A stretch of DNA of 64,000 bases from Ceratotherium simum simum (Eukaryota > Chordata > Mammalia > Perissodactyla > Rhinocerotidae): the NCBI RefSeq assembly GCF_000283155.1, contig NW_004454266.1, positions 723,131 to 787,130 of the forward strand. Direction: 5' to 3'. Shown piece by piece: positions 51,043 to 62,294 of this stretch. The notes beneath the pieces were generated by a model that did not search any database, was not told the DNA's origin, and worked only from the letters and a program-made list of their open reading frames with translations. Made by a program: the position numbers and the translations under genes. Positions within the stretch are counted from its first letter, which is position 1; the number at the start of each line of letters is the position of its first letter.

Positions 51043-51830
51043 ATAGTAGGTGCTCAATATGTACTTTCAGAATGGATTAAATTATATTGAACGACGATGA
51101 TAAGAATGATGGTGGGGAGAATTGTCATGGTAATGACTGTGGACAGGTATGAGAAGTGTTCAGCAATAGATATTGTCAAGTCCTTGTTCCACAATCCCAG
51201 GTTGCAACTGTGGTACTTTATAAATGCTAACCAAAGTAGCAAGATGCACAGGCATATATATTTATTTATTTATTTATTCAGAAGACATAAGTCTGTCTTT
51301 CCTATGTTGCCCTGGGTCAAGGTATTATAAAATATTACTATCAGTTAAACATCTGTATTTATAACAATTCTCACCAAAAGACTCCAGAAAGAGAGTTCTT
51401 GCATTCCTTCTCAGAGACTAGTTCTTATGGGGAAAATCTCTGTGTCTATATGCTTTCCCTTATCTTTATTTCTTATTTTCAGGCTAGTTAAATTTGAGCT
51501 TTGGTTCCTATCCTCAGGATCCTATAGTATATCCTGTAATAAGGCACTGAATAAACTTGGTATTACATCTTAACCTGCTACTGAGGCCCTAAATTATTGT
51601 TGCAATCACTGAGTTCCTGATCCCTTATTGGATGTTTAACCTCTGTTGCTCACATCTACAACATGCAGAGGCTAGCTTCCATTAGATGCACCGTTGTCAG
51701 TGGCATCCAGTATCCATCTGAAGGTTGGACATTCAGAGAAAGAGAAAAATGTTTTTATTCATTGGACCCTGAGGAATAGCATAGGCTGCTTGTAGGATCA
51801 GAGGACCTATCAACTTGGATTATCCAGTAA
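51043..51830. other. Intergenic; no gene seen
   Basis: Holds a (TTTA)n microsatellite at 51258-51280. No coding similarity. Confidence 0.35.
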
Positions 51831-51833
51831 ATC

Positions 51834-52288
51834 CAGTAGTTTGCCTTATCCACGGGGGATATGTTCTAAGTGGATCTGTTCCCCCAGTGAATGCTTGATA
51901 CCATGGATAGTACTGAACCCTACATATACTATGTTTTTTCCTATACAGACATACCTATGATAAAGTTTAATTTATAAATTAGGCTCAGTGAGAGATTAAC
52001 AACAATAACTAATAATAGAATAGAAAAATTGTGACAATATACTGCAATAAAAGTTATATGCATGTGGTCTTTCTCTCAGAATATCTTATTGTATGTATTG
52101 TGCTCAGGGTAGCATATACAGTGTGGATATACTGCACAAAGGGATGATTCGTTTTCTGGGTGGGGTGGAGTGGGAACAGTGCATAATTTAAAACTTATGA
52201 ATTGTTTATTTATGGAATTTTGGACCGCAGTTGACTGAGAGTAAATGAAACTGAGTAATGTGAAACTGCAGATAAGGAGGGACTACTG
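51834..52288. mobile_element. Non-autonomous Tigger-type DNA transposon
   Basis: Terminal inverted repeats: CAGTAGTTTGCCTTATCCA at 51834-51852 and, as the reverse complement, CAGTAGTCCCTCCTTATCT at 52270-52288. The ends are followed inwards by the paired blocks CCATGGATAGTACTGAACCC (left) and GACCGCAGTTGACTGAGAGT (right), typical of Tigger/MER2-type elements. A TA follows the right end, as expected for the TA target of mariner-type transposons. At 455 bases it has no transposase. Confidence 0.8.
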
Positions 52289-53004
52289 TAATACTTTTGA
52301 AAATAATTTTCTGAACACATGGTATAAGAAGTCATCATTAGATTAGAATTCGAAAGAAAGTTTTAACTTCTAGATGATCCAGGAAGAAAGTCTGGGGTGA
52401 GCATAAGTCAGATGCAAATGCTGAACAGAGAATCTCAGGGTGCTCTTACTAAGTCAGAGCTCTATCTAAATCCATGCATATAGTTCTGTTGAACAGAATT
52501 AATCATCAGATATTTAATCAGACCATATAATGCACAGTGTACAATAACATGAACTATAGGTAGTGGTTCAAACACACACAAGACCTAGTCTCTGCTTTGA
52601 CATAATATATGATTTATATAGAAAGACAAGCGGGACTATTACAGTGACTGAACTAGTTAGAGTACATTGTCTTTATAGTGCAACGCAAAAAATTCTTTCT
52701 CTGCATCACCCTGTGACAATTTATATCTGAAAGCAGAATCCATTCATTGAGCGATGCATAAACCATTTTATTTTTGCAGCACAAAATAAATAAATAAAAC
52801 ACACAGAAAATTTTTTTGTTCTATTACAAAACAGAGTATTTAAAAGAATTCTCCTGCTTTGAACTATCTTTGAATTCTCAGCCATAGGTATCAGAAGCTC
52901 TCCAGAAATTCTCAAACATAGCACAAATGTACAAATATATAAAACATCCTGAAAAATGAGGAATTAAAAGAGGAAAAACCATCTAAGACAAGTTTCCACT
53001 CTCT
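52289..53004. other. Intergenic; no gene seen
   Basis: AT-rich DNA without recognisable features. Confidence 0.35.
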
Positions 53005-53205
53005 TACTTTTGGTGATGGTATTGGTGGTATTGATGGGGATAGTATTGAAGACGGTAATTGGTATGGTGACTCTGATGACAACAAAGGTAATATTGATTA
53101 TAATAAAGGTGAAGGTGAAGATCTTCACTATTAAACCACTGATAGACATGGCAATGGTGATCAAAATGGCAGTAGTGATGGCAGTAGATGATCAAATATC
53201 AATAA
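53005..53205 (+). repeat. Degenerate GGT/GAT triplet repeat
   Basis: About 200 bases built of three-base units, mostly GGT, GAT, GTA and AAG (for example TGGTGATGGTATTGGTGGTA). Because the period is three, both strands look open for over 60 codons, giving Val/Met-rich and His/Tyr-rich peptides. No real gene is implied. Confidence 0.75.
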
Positions 53206-53390
53206 TATGAGTGTTAGAAGGCAAACACTAATCAAAACACCCACTGTAGTGGGACCTAAAACCGAGTTATTCTGATTTCTATTTCTTGTGCTTTCCAACA
53301 GATTACATAGTGCTCTATGAAAGCCTTGCTCTTAACTGATTCACTTTGTACATGTGGTGATGAAATTAGGTTTGTTTATGGGGATTATTC

Positions 53391-54346
53391 CTAATCCCAA
53401 GAACTCTCCATGCCCAGAATCCTTTTTAGTGAACTCTTCACATCCTTATTTCTCAGACTATAGAGAAAAGGGTTGAGAGTGGGAGTTACCAGGGTATACA
53501 TGACAGCAGCAATCAGCTCCCTAGAGGAGCGAGAAGTTGATGGGAGCTTCATGTAGGTGGCAAAGACTGTGCTGTAGAAGAGGATGACCATGGAGAGGTG
53601 GGAGTTGCATGTGACCAGGGCTTTCTTTTTCCCTTGTGTTGATGGAATCCTAGCTACAGCATGGAAAGTATGGGTATAAGAGCTTATGATGCAGAGGAGA
53701 GGCCTGATTCCTAAAAGTCCCGTCAGAACTTTCATCAGGTCCTCATTGCGGTAAGTATCAGAGCAGGAACCCATAAGAGTGGGTCAAAATCACATAAAAA
53801 GTGGGGAATCTCTTGATTAGTACAGAAGAATAGTCAGGTTAGCAACATGGTTTGGATCAAAGAGTCGGGGTATGCTACTCCCCATGACCCACCCACTAGC
53901 AGCCCACATCTGCAAGGAGTCATTAGCAATGGATAGTGCAGAAGATGGCAGATGGCAGTGTAGTTGTTCATTTCCACGGAAGTCAAAAGCAGATTGTCCA
54001 TATTAGCAAAAGTAGCAAAGAAATAGAATTGAGCCAGACATGCAGAGAAAGAGATGGATCTGTTGCTGGTCCACAAATCCTCCAGCATCTTGGGGGCTGT
54101 GGTGGAAGTAAAGCAGAGATCTACCAGGGAGAGCTGGCTGAGAAAGAAGTACATGGGAGTGCGGAGGCAGATGTTAGCAACAATAGCTAGTAGAAATAGC
54201 AAGTTTCCCAGGACGGTCAGCAAGTAGAGGGCCAGAAAGAGACCAAAGAGGAGCTGCCATTTCTCTGGGTCAGTGGACAACCCTGAGAGGACAAAGTCAG
54301 GGTTCTTGCTGCAGTTCGTTTTGAGACTAGGTGTGCTACAAGACAA
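53391..54346 (-). pseudogene. Odorant receptor pseudogene, OR1-like
   Basis: An odorant receptor in two pieces. 54346-53834 (170 codons) holds the N-terminus to TM4: LFGLFLALYLLTVLGNLLFL (TM1), LRTPMYFFLSQLSLVDLCFTS and PKMLEDLW. 53774-53391 (127 codons) holds TM5-TM7: KALVTCNSHLSMVILFYSTV and VTPTLNPFLYSLRNKDVKSS. Lesions: a TGA at 53836-53834 within LLT-stop-LFF, at the start of ECL2; a one-base loss near 53767-53773 shifts the frame between DPLL and GSCSDT; and the DRY motif is lost, with VEMNNYTAICH in place of the usual MAYDRYVAICH. The TM1 and TM6-7 wording looks closest to the OR1 group, but the family call is from memory. It is not OR10C1, the next gene after OR11A1 in human. Confidence 0.9.
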
Positions 54347-54639
54347 GAATAAGCATGAAGCAGATTAACTCACTGTCAGTGACTGGGTGGATAGTAACTG
54401 GAGGCTGTCTGTTGGCAATGGATTTCCCTTATACTACCAGTGTGAGGAATGGATAAAAAACTAAAATAGCAAAGGAAGGGACAAGAGTTGGACTTCATAA
54501 AGGGTGGTACAAGTAAGGAGGCACAAAGATGAGAGAGTTAGGGGAACAAGAGAGGCTTCTTGGAGTTCGTAAAGTGTAAAAGAGTTCTCTTAATTAAACT
54601 TTGTACATGTTATGGGGTGGTATAACTACCTGTTTGTGA

Positions 54640-54750
54640 ATCTATTTTCATCACAAGATCATGAGTCTTTGAAGGCAAAGCCTTCATCTTAATACTTAGC
54701 TTAATGCTTGGCACATAGTAGGAGCTCAAAAAATGCTCCTAACCATCTAC
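54640..54750 (+). repeat. L2/MIR-type terminal fragment (+)
   Basis: GATCATGAGTCTTTGAAGGC followed by TTAATGCTTGGCACATAGTA and GGAGCTCAAAAAATG. This is the shared L2/MIR 3' end. Confidence 0.6.
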
Positions 54751-54779
54751 ACAGTCAATACTCTAGTTCAAGGTATAGT

Positions 54780-55440
54780 TGATTGACTGGAGTAATGCTA
54801 TCCCCCTAACTGGTTTAACATGGGTCTCGCCCCTTCCAATACGTTCTCCACACTGCGGCAAGAGTTATTTTTTTAAAAAAGAAAATCTGATCATGTCACT
54901 TCCTTGTTTGAAAATAGGTCTCTGGAAAACCATTGCTCTCATGAGAAATACAACAGTCCCTCCACCATGTCTAACAAGCTCAGTGTGTTTTGACCTCAAG
55001 GTATCTCACCAGCCTCATCTTGAACCATAGTCTACTCATTCTCTGCTCCTCAGCAACATTGGATGTATTTTATTTCCTCACATGTACCATGTTCATTTCC
55101 TTCCTTCTAAGTCAACTCTTACTTATTCTTCTAATCTCCAATTTATTGGTTACTTTCTTCGGAAAGTCTTCTTTTGCCTCTTTGACTAAACCACACTTCC
55201 TTTAATACACTGTCATAGCACCTTAGTAGATTACCATAGTTATAATATGGGGAATGTAATAACATTTATTTGGCTTAAATATTTATTTAAGTTATTTAGT
55301 TAATGTTAGTCTCCCTCACAAGGCTGTTGGGTCATTACGGCAGAGATTGAATCTGGTTTTCCTCTCCAGTGTATCTCCAGTGCTTGGCATGCAAAGGACA
55401 GTAAGTGTTTGTCAGAAAATGAATAAATTAATTAATGGAG
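54780..55440 (+). mobile_element. L2 LINE, 3' part (+)
   Basis: GATCATGTCACTTCCTTGTT, GCTCAGTGTGTTTTGACCTC, TGTACCATGTTCATTTCCTT and the ending CCAGTGCTTGGCATGCAAAG with GAATAAATTAATTAATGG. The L2 order is complete down to the terminus. No open frame of length remains. Confidence 0.65.
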
Positions 55441-55589
55441 AGTGAAGGCAGAAGAGGACGATATCTCCCCGTCCTCCCCAAGTAGTCCTCCTCCATTTCA
55501 ACATTTCAAGAACGAAACTTCTTCTTGTCCAAAATATCGTCCTGGTAACATGGGTTGGAAACATTGATTCATCCATTTCCTTCATCCCT

Positions 55590-56385
55590 CAAGTTCAGAC
55601 TAAGGGCTGTAACTTTTATTGTCTACAAAATGTCCCTTATTTCAGTCCCTTTCTCGCTTTTTTAATGCTTATGCTCTTTGGACTTTCTCTAATCAACTCA
55701 CTCCCAGCTTATTTCATCAGCAGCTTAACTGGCTTCACTGACTTCATTCTCTAGTTACCATGATTCATGCTGTAAGCATCTGCCAGAAATCATAGGACAC
55801 TCTGTCTTGGGCCTGACTCTTCCTTGTTTAAATTCCTCTAACATCTTATTTCCAATTGCATCACATATAACATCTGTGCCTGGTTATCAAGAACTTCTCC
55901 ATCTGTGTCCACTTACCTATGAAACAGCATTTCCCAAAACTCAACAGCATTCAGTCTCCTCTTTCCTTGGGCTATTCAACTCATAGGTCCACAAATGTGC
56001 TCATTTCCACCTTCACATACTTTCTATCAATGTTAACCCCCATTCCTCTTTTCTCTCAATGTCTTTCCTTCTTCACCCAAATATTATCAGGCCCTCAGGG
56101 ATCAGTTAAAATTTATCCTCTTCCCCACCATGGAGCTACCCCTGAACATTCTATCCCTCATTATTTTATATCTTCTGAAATATATAGATTGACCATCTAG
56201 CCCTTAATAAGTTACTGTCTGATGGTATTTTCTAAAAATTCTGACATATAAATCTTCTTTTCTCAATTATACTATAAATTCCTGATAGTAGGGATCATGG
56301 TTTCTTTCTAAAATTTCTTTATAGCACCCACCAAAAAGCTGAGCACATGGTTGGTCCCAAGGATTATTGTTCAATAACTGCTCTC
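55590..56385 (+). mobile_element. L2 LINE, 3' part (+), second copy
   Basis: TTCCTCTAACATCTTATTTC, GTTATCAAGAACTTCTCCAT, CATGGAGCTACCCCTGAACA and the terminal AATTCCTGATAGTAGGGATC, then GAGCACATGGTTGG. Same orientation and same parts as the copy at 54780. Confidence 0.62.
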
Positions 56386-56692
56386 TAATAATGAGGACAT
56401 TTATCACTTTCACACATGTGGGTGGGGGAGCAAATGCCCTTTGTATCAACTACCATGAAGAGATGAGCTGTGCTATGCTCTTTGGAAATAATTGATCACA
56501 CTTGAATAAAAGATTCATTTGGATTTGCTAGTAGTGAGTTTTTCATAACATAGATGATTTTCAACATCCTTTTCAGCCTGTAGTGACTATAATCAAAGTA
56601 TTATAATAGATTTTGTTGTAGGCACAATTAAATTTTCTTTTTACACTTACACATTCATTACCTCCTTGTGTTTAGAAATCTTTAAATGTTCT

Positions 56693-56930
56693 GGGACCGG
56701 CCTCATGGAGTAGAGGTTAAGGGCTCACGCTCCGCTGCAGGCGGCCCGGGTTCAGATGACAGGCGCGCACAGAAGCACCACTTGTCAAGCCATGCTGTGG
56801 TGCCGTCCCATATAAAGTGGAGGAAGATGGGCACAGATGTTAGCCCAGGGCCAGTCTTCCTCAGCAAAAAGAGGAGGATTGGCACGGATGTTAGCACAGG
56901 GCTGATCTTCCTCACACACACACAAAAAAA
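56693..56930 (+). mobile_element. ERE-type SINE (+)
   Basis: Head GGGACCGGCCTCATGGAGTA at 56693, then GGCGGCCCGGGTTCAGATGA (B-box side), GCCATGCTGTGGTGCCGTCC, and two AGATGTTAGC / GGATGTTAGC phrases. The tail is CA-rich and then A-rich (56912-56930). A target-site duplication is not clear. The two halves AGATGGGCACAGATG and GGATTGGCACGGATG show the internal dimer-like repeat of the family. Confidence 0.9.
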
Positions 56931-57002
56931 GTTCCAATGTTAACTGACAGGACAAAGAGATGCAACTTTTTCCATCTTTATGCAGAGCATTTTTTAATAC
57001 TT

Positions 57003-57170
57003 GAGAACAGAGATTCTCAAAGCATGCTTAAGAATCACCTAGTGAGCCAGTTAATTTCCAGATTTCTGAAATCCACCCCAGAGATTCTGATTTAATAGGT
57101 CTGAGGTGAGACATGAGAATTTGCTTTTCTATATACTCTGACATCAGATGATGTAGATGACATTAATCTG
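57003..57170 (+). mobile_element. MER5A-like hAT-Charlie element (+)
   Basis: GAGATTCTCAAAGCATGCTT, then AAGAATCACCTAGTGAGCCA, CCACCCCAGAGATTCTGATT and TTAATAGGTCTGAGGTGAGA. These are the MER5A phrases in order. It is a short non-autonomous element without a transposase. Confidence 0.75.
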
Positions 57171-57529
57171 CTAAGTAGAATTCAAAATATATAGAATAAT
57201 ATATTTTTTTACGACCTCTGTTACTCTTTCTTTCCTTTTTCCTACTCTTTTTATTGGGAACTGGAGGATTCACCTTTTGCCACAACATTAGGGCTTCCCC
57301 TACTCCTTCAGAACAACACTCCTTCAGCTCAGACAGTGCCATATATCTCTTGTTTTCAAATCTTCTCTCAGATTGTGCCTTGTTTATTGTGATTGAATAC
57401 TTTCACTGCTATGATATCCACCTCCAGGTTATTCATCTGGAAAATAAATGGTTCACATGAGATCTCAGGACAGGTGTGCCTCAATACTGAAATGATCTAA
57501 ATGCTATTCAACACGAGTTATGAGGTCCT

Positions 57530-58130
57530 TTCTATCCATCTTTAAAATTTCAGCCTCAGATGGACCATATCCTAACCCTAGTGACCCCCTATAGTCTTCT
57601 CCATGTAATGGTTCACTTCTCTGACCTCAAGGCAAACTCCTGAAAAAGCTCATTGTCTCCACTATTCGTTGCCCATTACTCTCCAAACTCATTTTTTTTT
57701 TTGCCTTGCATTGTCTCTTGAACCCAATTCAGTCAAGCTTTTGCTCTATCATCCCACTGAAATCACTCTCGTCAATGTCAAAGTTCAATTCTCAGCCCTT
57801 AAGTTACTTGACCTCTCAACAAGACTTAACACAGTTGATCCTCCTTTCCTTACTTCAAACATTTTCTCTGTCTTGCTTTCAGGATACCAACCAAGCTCTC
57901 CTGGGTTTCCAGTGATCTCACTGATTACTCCATTCAGTCTCCTTGTTCAGTTCCTCCTCCTCCTCCTTCTCTTCCATATTATTCACTTTATACCTGTCTT
58001 CTTCTCTATCTTCCAGTTCCATGCTTTATATATCTACAAACACATAACTCTCAAATAGTGTCTTCAACTCCAACTTATTTACTTAACTCTAAACTCACAT
58101 ATTTAACTTCCTACTAGATAGTTCCATGGT
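57530..58130 (+). mobile_element. Ancient LINE coding remnant, CR1/L2-like (+)
   Basis: GACTTAACACAGTTGATCCT, then TCAGGATACCAACCAAGCTC and TCCTGGGTTTCCAGTGATCT follow the order of an old mammalian LINE, which I would place with the CR1/L2 clade. A 129-codon frame at 57669-58058 crosses it but has no intact motif. The family call is tentative. Confidence 0.4.
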
Positions 58131-59094
58131 AGCAGTTTTATCATGTAAGATATATATTTTTTTCTTTTTACGGCTGGACCGATTTACATACTGCTTGGAA
58201 ACAGATATACAAATTAAATGGACTTTCAATTTATCTAGCCCATGAAGTGCAGAATGTTCGCTCTCTATGGTCCACTTTGAAATTTGATCCCATTACTCCA
58301 CTTGTCAAATGACATCTTCAGCACTTACCTACTGGCTTCCCTAATGTCCACCCCATAAATGATGATCTTAAAAATATCCATTCTATCCAATGTTACTGGT
58401 GGGTTGGTGGGACAGACCAGAGAATCCAGGGCCTTAGAATATATTGATGAAACCTGGTAAAGATGATGTAGCTTGGGAGCTAAGCATTATCAATCTTCAT
58501 CTCTCTTGGGATCAGAGGGGTTGAGCTGTAGAAAGAATCTTTTCGGCCTTGGAGACCCAGTTCCCAGAGTTACTCATTAGTGGAAAATCTGGAGGTATTT
58601 TCCATTGAGAAAATTTCCTATAGATGATATTCAGGAATAAAATCAACAATTAAACAGAAGTCTAATATTAACGTTGGTTTAGAAGTTAAATTAGAAAGAT
58701 TACTTAAAACTAACAACTTCTCTCTAGTCACTGCCCTGTCTTAAGTCAGAACAGCTTGAAGGGGTTGACATACAACCATAACATTTCATGGTCATTGATG
58801 GGACCACTCTTATTGATACATATATATATATATATATATATACTTTTGGTAGGTCTCTTCTAGATAAATACATATTCAAATATTCAGGCTGTCCCTTTCC
58901 CATCAGTCCTTAGATATATGAGAGATATATTAAACTTAATTCTGTCCAGATGAGAACTTTTATTCCAAGCCCTTTCCTCCTTGTCATTTCTCATCTAATA
59001 TTCACCATTTTAATAAAAAGTTTTATGATGCATCAATTTGCTGAAGTTAAATAGGTATCACATGTAGCCGTTAATAATAAAGAAGAGAAATATG
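58131..59094. other. Intergenic with an (AT)n microsatellite
   Basis: A pure (AT)n run lies at 58820-58842. No gene or clear repeat family elsewhere. Confidence 0.4.
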
Positions 59095-59470
59095 GAGTTT
59101 TAAACAAGAAAAGTTTATTTTTCTCTCATGCAAGCAAAGTCCAGATGTAGATAGTCTAGATAGGATGTGGTGGATCCTTGAGATTAAAGGATACTGAAGC
59201 TCTCTCTGACTTCCCAGCATATGGCTTTCATCCTCAAGGTCACCTGCTGGAGGCGCATTAGCTTTGATAATCATGCTATTTCCTAGGCAGAAAATGTGTG
59301 TATGTGTCTTCATGTGTGTATGTAACTGTTTCAACTCCCAGATCCTTTTTCACAGGCTTTCCCAGAAGCTCCATCCCAAAATTTCCACATCTGGTTGGCC
59401 AGAACCTAATCCTATGGGCTAAATGGGAAATATAATCTTCTAGCTATCTTCTTGGACTCCTCAAATAAAA
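59095..59470. repeat. Dispersed mammalian repeat, family not named
   Basis: CAAGAAAAGTTTATTTTTCT, GCAAAGTCCAGATGTAGATA, CTTTCATCCTCAAGGTCACC and CTGGTTGGCCAGAACCTAAT are phrases I associate with a widespread mammalian interspersed repeat, but I cannot give its name or strand with confidence. Confidence 0.4.
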
Positions 59471-60999
59471 CTATAAACAAGAAAAAAGAACATAATAAAT
59501 ACCTATTGGACAATTAGTAGTTTCTGCTATGAGTGCTACCTTGCTTTTAAAAGTACATAGCTATTTTACTTTGATAAAAATAAAAAAAAAAATATGGAAC
59601 ATCAGCAAGATGGCAGAACATGAAGCTCTTGATTTTACCCCCTTCCATGGATATACAGCTGAATATACAGCTACACATGGATCAGTTGCTCTGAGAGAAA
59701 TCCAGAAACCAGTTGAGTTATTCCTACACATGGTAACTGAGTAAATATGCACATGGAAACAGGTAAGAAAAGCTGAGACACACTTTTATCATGACTCCCA
59801 TTCTCAGCACAGTGCCTTACAATCAAGAGGAAATCCCCAACTCCAGTTTCCTCCTGAGGAGTGAAGGGTTAGGATCACAAATCTAGTGTGATTTTAATGT
59901 TTCTTAAAAATCTTTTACTGCTGCCACCTGAGGGACTGGCTGCCAAGTCACCCAAATTGGAGAACCAACAGAGCTTGGCATTCTCCAGTCCCTTAGGACC
60001 ACATTAAACAAAGATACAGTTTTCAAACAGGTGTGTGAGCACTTCACACACACTTCACACACCTGAAATGGCTATTTCACCAGGCTTAGCACAGAGGGAG
60101 CAGGTAAAAATGCAAGGCTCCCATTTTTTCCCTGGAAAGGGTTATACTACATACTTTGTCCACATGCTGCTTAAGGATTGGATGTCTAATCCTCCTGCTT
60201 CCTGGTGCTGACTGCAATCCTCCTGGGAGCCTGAAAGAGCTTGTGGGCACTTCCCATGCTTTCTGCTTTCAGATCACTCCACACAATGAAACCAAGTCTT
60301 CAGCATCTCCTGGGAAGAATCTTATCCACACATCTACTGCCTCAAATTTTATGACCATCATCTGAGTGACTGGCTCCTAAATTGGCTAGCTGTGGCAGCC
60401 GATGAGGCTTGGCATTTGCAAATTTTCCAGGAGCACAGAGTACAAAGATGTGGTTCTATCTGCTGCACAAGAACTCCCAGCAGCTACTCCTTCTGGCCTA
60501 GTACAGAGCAAGTGGAAAAAAAAACACCCAGCTACCAGTTTCTCCTGGATAGGGGCTAGACTGCATATCCAATGTCCTGAGTTTCCCAGTTGCTGCCCAA
60601 AAATTAGGCTTCCAATTAACCTACATCTGGGAGCTGACAGGGCAGGAAATTAGCAGTCCTCTGAGTGCCTTAATGGGTATGTGGGCATTTTCATGCCATT
60701 GGTGCACTAATAGGACTTGGCACACCCAACTCTCCTGAGAGCCTCTAAAAGCAAAGATAGTGGTTTGGACAAGAAGAAAGTCTTGAGAAACACTCAGAAT
60801 CTGGGCTAGGCTAATTGGCAAGGCTCATCTCCCATTTGACGCCAATCTATCAAGACTGGGAGGGATGGCTGTCTTATCTAATGTGCAGAAACCAACACAG
60901 AGTGTCAAGAAAAATGAAGAAATGAAAATATATTTTTAAATAAGAGAACAAGATAAATCTCAAGAAACCAACACAAATTAAATGGAGATAAGTATTTAC

Positions 61000-61810
61000 A
61001 TGACAGAAAACTCAAAACAATAGTTTAATGATGCCAAGAAACATTCATTTGTTTTTGAACAAAGATAAAAAATTTCAACAGATAGAAAATATGAAACAGT
61101 ATCAAACAGAAATCAGAGACCTCAAGAATACAATAACTGAACTAAAAAAATTCAATAGAAGAACTCTAATGTAGACTAGATCAAGTGGAAGAAAGAATCA
61201 ATGAACCTAGAAACAGGTCAGTGGAAATCCTCTAATCAGAGTAGCAAAAAGAAAAAAAGAATGAAAAGGAATGAAGATTTCTTGGGTGACTTATGGGATG
61301 TCATCAAGTGGATCAATATTTGCATTATGGGAGTCCCAGAAGGATAAGAGAGACAGAAAAGAGGCAGAAAGCTTACTCAAAAAAAAAAATAAATAAATAA
61401 CTGCTGTAAACTTCCCTAAACTGGGGAAAAACATCCAGAACCAGGAAGCCAAGAAATGACCATATAATATGAATCCAAAGAGACCCACACTGAGACAATT
61501 ATAATCAATTTGCAAAAGTTAAAGAGAAAGACATAATATTGAAAGCAGCAAGAGAAAAGCAACTTGTTACATACAAGGGAACCCTCATAGCTATTGGCAG
61601 ATATTTCAGCAAAATCTCCAGGTTGGAAGAGAGTGGGATGATATATTCAAAGCACTGAAAGAGAAAACACTGTTAACTAAGAATATGTTACCCAACAAAT
61701 TGTCTTTCAATTGAAAGACAGATAAAGATATTTCCAGAAAAACAAAAGCAGAAAGAATTTATCATCACTAGACTGGCCTTACAAGAAATGCTAAAGAGAG
61801 TTCTTGAATC
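61000..61810 (+). pseudogene. L1 ORF1 remnant, badly decayed
   Basis: Traces only. A Lys/Glu/Asn-rich coiled-coil region lies at about 61070-61210. The GAGTCCCAGAAGGATAAGAG block at 61330-61349 corresponds to the GVPEGEE motif before the RRM. GAATCCAAAGAGACCCACAC (61471-61490) corresponds to the NPKRPT-type RRM sequence. AGAGAAAAGCAACTTGTTAC (61550-61569) corresponds to the region after it. No frame stays open for more than about 70 codons. Confidence 0.7.
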
Positions 61811-62294
61811 TGAAATAAAAAGTTACTAATTAGTAACATGCTAACATATGAAAGTAGAAAACTCACTGAAAAATGTAAATATATAGCCAAAGTCAGAATT
61901 CTAATATTATAATGCTGGTGTGTAAATCACCTATCACTCTAGCATAAAGGTTAAAAGATAATGTATTAAAAATAACTATAGCTACAATATTTTGTTAATG
62001 GATACAAAACAAAAAAGATGTAATTGTGACATCAAAACATAAGATGTATGTGCAAGAAAGTATGAAACTGAAGTTAAGTTGTTACCATGCTAAAATAGAC
62101 TGTTACAACTATAAGATGTTTTATGTAATTCTTATGGTAACTACCAAGCAAAAACCTCTAGTAGATATACAAAAAATAAAGAGAAGGGAATCAAAGCAGA
62201 ACATCATCAAAACACAAAGGAACACAGCAAGAGAGGAAAAAAAGAAAGAAAGGACCTACCTGCAAACATCCAGAAAACAATCAACAAAATTGCA

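Noticed and set aside
53004..53210. Paired frames of Val/Met-rich and His/Tyr-rich peptides.
   Set aside because: Caused by three-base periodicity of a simple repeat.
53936..54190. 84-codon plus-strand frame and a similar one at 46151-46360 (-).
   Set aside because: Both are antisense to OR coding sequence and have no motif of their own.
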